Below, in pieces: positions 61,146-64,000 of a stretch of DNA of 64,000 bases. The stretch is taken from assembly GCA_902826615.1 (NCBI GenBank), contig CADEFN010000002.1:186001-250000 (forward strand), given 5' to 3'. Source of the DNA: an uncultured Gemmatimonadota bacterium (lineage in GTDB: Bacteria; Gemmatimonadota; Gemmatimonadetes; Gemmatimonadales; Gemmatimonadaceae). The position numbers were made by a program, and so were the translations under genes. The notes under the pieces are model-generated. The model worked only from the letters and a program-made list of their open reading frames with translations, did no database searches and was not told where the DNA came from. Position 1 is the stretch's first letter; every line of letters starts with the position of its first letter.

Positions 61146-62969
61146 ATGAGTCGTACCGGAATGAACAGGGGAGAACCAGCCGAGATGCAACGTTCGTGGA
61201 AAGACGTGGTTTGGCCGTGGGTATTTGGCGCCTTTGCCGGGGGAGTGGGTGAGCTGGCCGCCCGAACGTTCATGTATCAGACCAGCCGGACGCTGTCGAG
61301 CCCCTTCCACCTGAATCCGCAGGGCTTCTGGATGGCCCCGCTGATGAACTTCGTGATTCTGGCGCTGCCAATGCTCCTGGTGGCGTTCCTGGTCCGTGAG
61401 GCGTCGGCGCGTCGCCGAATTGCCCTCTGGATCGCGCTCTTCGCCTTCGGCCTGGAGATCGGGTTCATTTCCCTGCGGCTGCACGAGCTGGCCACTGCCA
61501 TGTTCGCGGCCGGGTTGGCGACCGCCGCCATTCGAATCCATGAGCGCTGGCCCGCGCCCACCTGGAGCCTCATGCGCTGGGCGACCGGGCTCCTCCTCGC
61601 GGTTTCGGCGGGCGCGGGCCTCTGGTGGAACTCAAAGCTCTCAGCACGAGTGCGGGCCGGCATGGCCGCCCTCCCCAGCGCAGGCGAAGGAACACCCAAC
61701 GTCCTGTTGCTCATCCTGGACACGGTGCGTGCGTCCAACCTGAGCACGTACGGATACACGCGGCGCACGACACCGACCCTCGACTCGCTCGCCAGGGACG
61801 GCGTGCAATTCGACTGGGCGTTCACCACGGCTCCGTGGACCTTGCCCAGTCATGCCACGATGTTCACCGGGCGCTATCCGCACGAACTCTCGGTGCAATG
61901 GTCGTCGGCCCTCGACACCACCTATCCCACCCTCGCCGAACGGCTGCAGTCGATGGGATATGCCACCGGTGGCTTTGTCGCCAACCTGGGTTATGGCATG
62001 TACGTGTATGGACTGGACCGGGGCTTCATCAAGTACCGGGACTACGCCATCACCCCCAGCGAAGCACTCGGAACCACCACCATCGGCCGACGCCTGATCG
62101 ACCTCTGGAACAAGACCCGCGGGCGGTATGTCATGCCGGGCGCCAAGCGCGCCGATCGCGTGGTGAACGAATTCCTCGGCTGGCAGGAGACGTTAGGCGA
62201 GCGACCCTGGTTTGCCTTTCTCAATTTTTACGACGCCCACTCACCCTACGACCCGCCAGCACCGTACGACACGCTCTACCTGTCGCGGCAGCCGGTGAAC
62301 CGCAGTGTCTTCAAACTGAAAAAGCGCCCGGGAAACGAGCTCAAGGATCTCGAGGCCGCGTACGATGCCGGGTTGTCGTACATCGATCGCGAGCTTGATC
62401 GCATGTTCCGTGAACTGCGAGCCCGCGGTGAACTGGACAACACCCTCATCATCGTGAGCTCCGATCATGGCGAGGGGTTTGGTGAACATGGCCATACCGG
62501 GCACACCACCTCCCTCTACTCCACGCTGCTGCGTGTGCCCCTGATTTTCAGGCTGCCGGGGAGCACGGTGAGCAACGTGCGTGTCGACCACGAGGTGACC
62601 CTGCGAGACCTGGGCGCTACCGTCCTTGACGTGGTCAAGGCCGGGCCCGAGCGGGCACTCCCGGGTGAGTCGCTGGCACGGTACTGGGGAACGGCACCAA
62701 CAGACAGCAGTGCCTCTCCGATTCTGTCCGAAGTGCGCCAGTACTACGGGGATCTCCCCGAGTGGTATCCACTGGCCACGGGCGACATGGTGTCACTCGT
62801 GCGCGGTGGATATCACTACATCCGCCGCAAGTCAGGCAAGGAAGAGTTGTTCCGGTTGCGTGACGACCCGATGGAGCAACGCGATCTCGCCGCAGATTCC
62901 GCGAGTGCGCCCGTGCTGCAGGACATGCGCACGGCCGTCGAATCAGCACTGAAGACAAACCCGCAGTAA
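61146..62969 (+). CDS. Membrane-anchored sulfatase-fold enzyme without formylglycine motif
   Basis: 607 residues. Four to five hydrophobic segments up to about residue 160 precede the catalytic domain: NVLLLILDTVRA (metal Asp192), APWTLPSHATMFTG with Thr232 where sulfatases have Cys or Ser, and SSDHGEGFGEHGHTGH with the later Asp-His ligands. The C/S-x-P-x-R formylglycine site is absent. The layout equals the protein at 50088-51881, so they form a pair of paralogues in the same island; phosphoethanolamine- or phosphoglycerol-transferase-like chemistry is more likely than sulfate ester hydrolysis. Confidence 0.85.
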   Translation: MSRTGMNRGEPAEMQRSWKDVVWPWVFGAFAGGVGELAARTFMYQTSRTLSSPFHLNPQGFWMAPLMNFVILALPMLLVAFLVREASARRRIALWIALFAFGLEIGFISLRLHELATAMFAAGLATAAIRIHERWPAPTWSLMRWATGLLLAVSAGAGLWWNSKLSARVRAGMAALPSAGEGTPNVLLLILDTVRASNLSTYGYTRRTTPTLDSLARDGVQFDWAFTTAPWTLPSHATMFTGRYPHELSVQWSSALDTTYPTLAERLQSMGYATGGFVANLGYGMYVYGLDRGFIKYRDYAITPSEALGTTTIGRRLIDLWNKTRGRYVMPGAKRADRVVNEFLGWQETLGERPWFAFLNFYDAHSPYDPPAPYDTLYLSRQPVNRSVFKLKKRPGNELKDLEAAYDAGLSYIDRELDRMFRELRARGELDNTLIIVSSDHGEGFGEHGHTGHTTSLYSTLLRVPLIFRLPGSTVSNVRVDHEVTLRDLGATVLDVVKAGPERALPGESLARYWGTAPTDSSASPILSEVRQYYGDLPEWYPLATGDMVSLVRGGYHYIRRKSGKEELFRLRDDPMEQRDLAADSASAPVLQDMRTAVESALKTNPQ

Positions 62970-62973
62970 CGCC

Positions 62974-64000
62974 TCAGGGCGCTGCGGGCTCCACCAGCCA
63001 ACGGTCCGAGGAGCTGCATGCGCCGCCCTCGGCCGGGCTGACATCGTCGACCGCGGGACGTGCGAGCATCGAGGAGTCGGGAGCAGCGAGCCTGACCACC
63101 TCGAAGCGCCCGAACCGCGCCGCCGCCTCGAAGCTCGCCGGATATGCCTGACGAGTACGGATGACTGACTCGAGACCACAGCCATCGCGAAACGCGCCGA
63201 CCACCACGTGAGTAATGCGCAAGCGAATCAGCTCGCGCATCACCACGGAGGGTTTCGCCGTCACCAGCCCCATCGCCGGCACACCGGTCTCGAGGGTCAG
63301 CACCCGCGGATTGGCAAAGAGGAAACGCGGGCTCTCGCCACGCGCCACGGATTGGCGCGCATACTCCATGAGCTCCTTCGCGTCAGCATGTGCCTCGAAA
63401 CCGGCCACCACCTCCGAGGATCGATCGCGCCACACCACAGTGCCCGCGAGGACAAGGCTGAGTGTTGCGACCGTGCGCAGTTGTACTGATTCGGCGGCGA
63501 GCCCAACTCGCCGCAACAGCCACAGCGTTCCCTCGAGCTGTGCCGCCACGATCACGGGGAAGAGCGGCCAGAAGTAGCGAATGTCAAAGACCCGCACCGC
63601 CAGGAGCACCACAGCGTAGACCACCGCCAGCATCGGCAACGCCGATCGTCCATTGCGTCGCAACAGGGCGATTGCGCCAACCAGCGTGAGCAGCGTGGCC
63701 ACGAGGTGGTAGATGTTGCTCAGCATACCAGGGCCAAAGGGATAGCCCTGAGCCTCCGAGATCGGGTGACGCCACTCCTTGAGCTGCTCCGCGATTGCCC
63801 CAAGCGACGGAAGCCCCGAGGCCAGGAATTGCCGCGGAATCAGCTGTGGTGCCACCGCCAGCACGGCGAGACCGCACAGCCCCCAGATGCCAAGCACGAC
63901 AAGGAGCGGTCGGCGATGCCGGGGAGGCGCAAGGAAGAGGTAGAGGAAAACCGCTACCGGAACCGCCACACCCACCACGCGGTAGGCCATGGCGCCGAAC
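62974..64000 (-). CDS. GT-C-like membrane protein, C-terminal part (5' end outside window)
   Basis: The frame is open to the window edge; an ATG at 63990 is available but the visible protein starts in the middle of a membrane domain, so it is probably truncated. About seven hydrophobic segments and a soluble tail with NPRVLTLETGVPAMG and RITHVVVGAF. The same tail is seen in the protein at 736-2289, which suggests paralogy. Convergent with the sulfatase-fold gene 4 bases away. Function by analogy only. Confidence 0.65.
   Translation of the reverse strand, partial: FGAMAYRVVGVAVPVAVFLYLFLAPPRHRRPLLVVLGIWGLCGLAVLAVAPQLIPRQFLASGLPSLGAIAEQLKEWRHPISEAQGYPFGPGMLSNIYHLVATLLTLVGAIALLRRNGRSALPMLAVVYAVVLLAVRVFDIRYFWPLFPVIVAAQLEGTLWLLRRVGLAAESVQLRTVATLSLVLAGTVVWRDRSSEVVAGFEAHADAKELMEYARQSVARGESPRFLFANPRVLTLETGVPAMGLVTAKPSVVMRELIRLRITHVVVGAFRDGCGLESVIRTRQAYPASFEAAARFGRFEVVRLAAPDSSMLARPAVDDVSPAEGGACSSSDRWLVEPAAP

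Larger units (their letters stand above)
735..62197. repeat. Dispersed 7-mer CCTAACG / CGTTAGG, at least 32 copies
   Basis: Copies start at 735, 1280, 2509, 4104, 4643, 6366, 8112, 9289, 13813, 13921, 20576, 20999, 24379, 26490, 29162, 30236, 34138, 36398, 40526, 44326, 47156, 48217, 48878, 50308, 51657, 51888, 54481, 54637, 58170, 59376, 60090 and 62191, half in each orientation and about two thirds extended to GCCTAACG. Inside genes it is read as Leu(TTA)-Gly or Pro-Asn; at gene ends it supplies TAG or TAA. Confidence 0.8.

Noticed and set aside
1-64000. tRNA, rRNA, CRISPR arrays, insertion sequences, integrases
   Set aside because: No cloverleaf with a T-loop GTTCGA pattern, no spaced direct repeats and no transposase or integrase motif were seen on reading both strands.

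Overview
The window is GC-rich, densely coded DNA, free of recognisable rRNA, tRNA, CRISPR or mobile elements. It reads as a chromosomal segment of an environmental Gram-negative-type bacterium. Gene style (short overlaps, GTG starts, lipoproteins with Big-2 repeats, very many envelope-glycan genes) and an actinobacterial-like CysO/MoeZ pair next to a Wza/Wzc-type export system would fit Gemmatimonadota, but that placement is inference from flavour, not from a marker gene.

Layout. 1-3.5 kb: end of a GT4 glycosyltransferase, a GT-C-like membrane protein and an MFS transporter. 3.6-14.4 kb: housekeeping and metabolism: a VWA protein; a cluster hom-thrC-cysO-like-moeZ-like preceded by a strong promoter and a terminator-like leader; a nickel-type permease; a short MutY; citrate synthase; a TauE/SafE permease; a diguanylate cyclase; an EVE protein. 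14.4-18.6 kb: a Tat-signal class V aminotransferase and a response regulator (NtrC type)/histidine kinase pair. 19-24.4 kb: exopolysaccharide export core: Wzz/BY-kinase fusion, a response regulator with a degenerate GGDEF domain, Wza-like outer-membrane export protein, and a WcaJ-like phosphoglycosyl transferase. 24.4-32 kb (minus strand): one tight operon of a FAD mutase/oxidase-like protein, two GT4s, an epimerase, a polysaccharide deacetylase, a GT2 and two small related membrane proteins. 33-46.7 kb: polyprenyl-phosphate phosphoribosyltransferase, C-methyltransferase, UDP-glucose dehydrogenase, UDP-xylose-synthase-like enzyme, two polyprenyl-phosphate-sugar-synthase-like GT2s, CDP-glucose synthase, a second FAD enzyme, a GT-C, a flippase-like protein and a Gfo/Idh/MocA enzyme. 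46.7-64 kb: large GT-C-like membrane proteins, two sulfatase-fold membrane enzymes lacking the formylglycine motif, a GH30-like lipoprotein, a methyltransferase and atypical GT2s.

How it fits together. The second half looks like an envelope/exopolysaccharide island in which nucleotide sugars (UDP-GlcA, UDP-Xyl, CDP-Glc) and lipid-linked sugars (polyprenyl-phosphate pentose/hexose) feed cytoplasmic GT2/GT4 enzymes and at least six periplasm-facing GT-C-type enzymes, with Wza/Wzc-type export. No Wzx flippase, Wzy polymerase or ligase was recognised inside the window.

The most unusual DNA-level signal is a 7-mer, CCTAACG/CGTTAGG, found at least 32 times. It supplies stop codons at six of the nine convergent gene junctions, several times within a hairpin.
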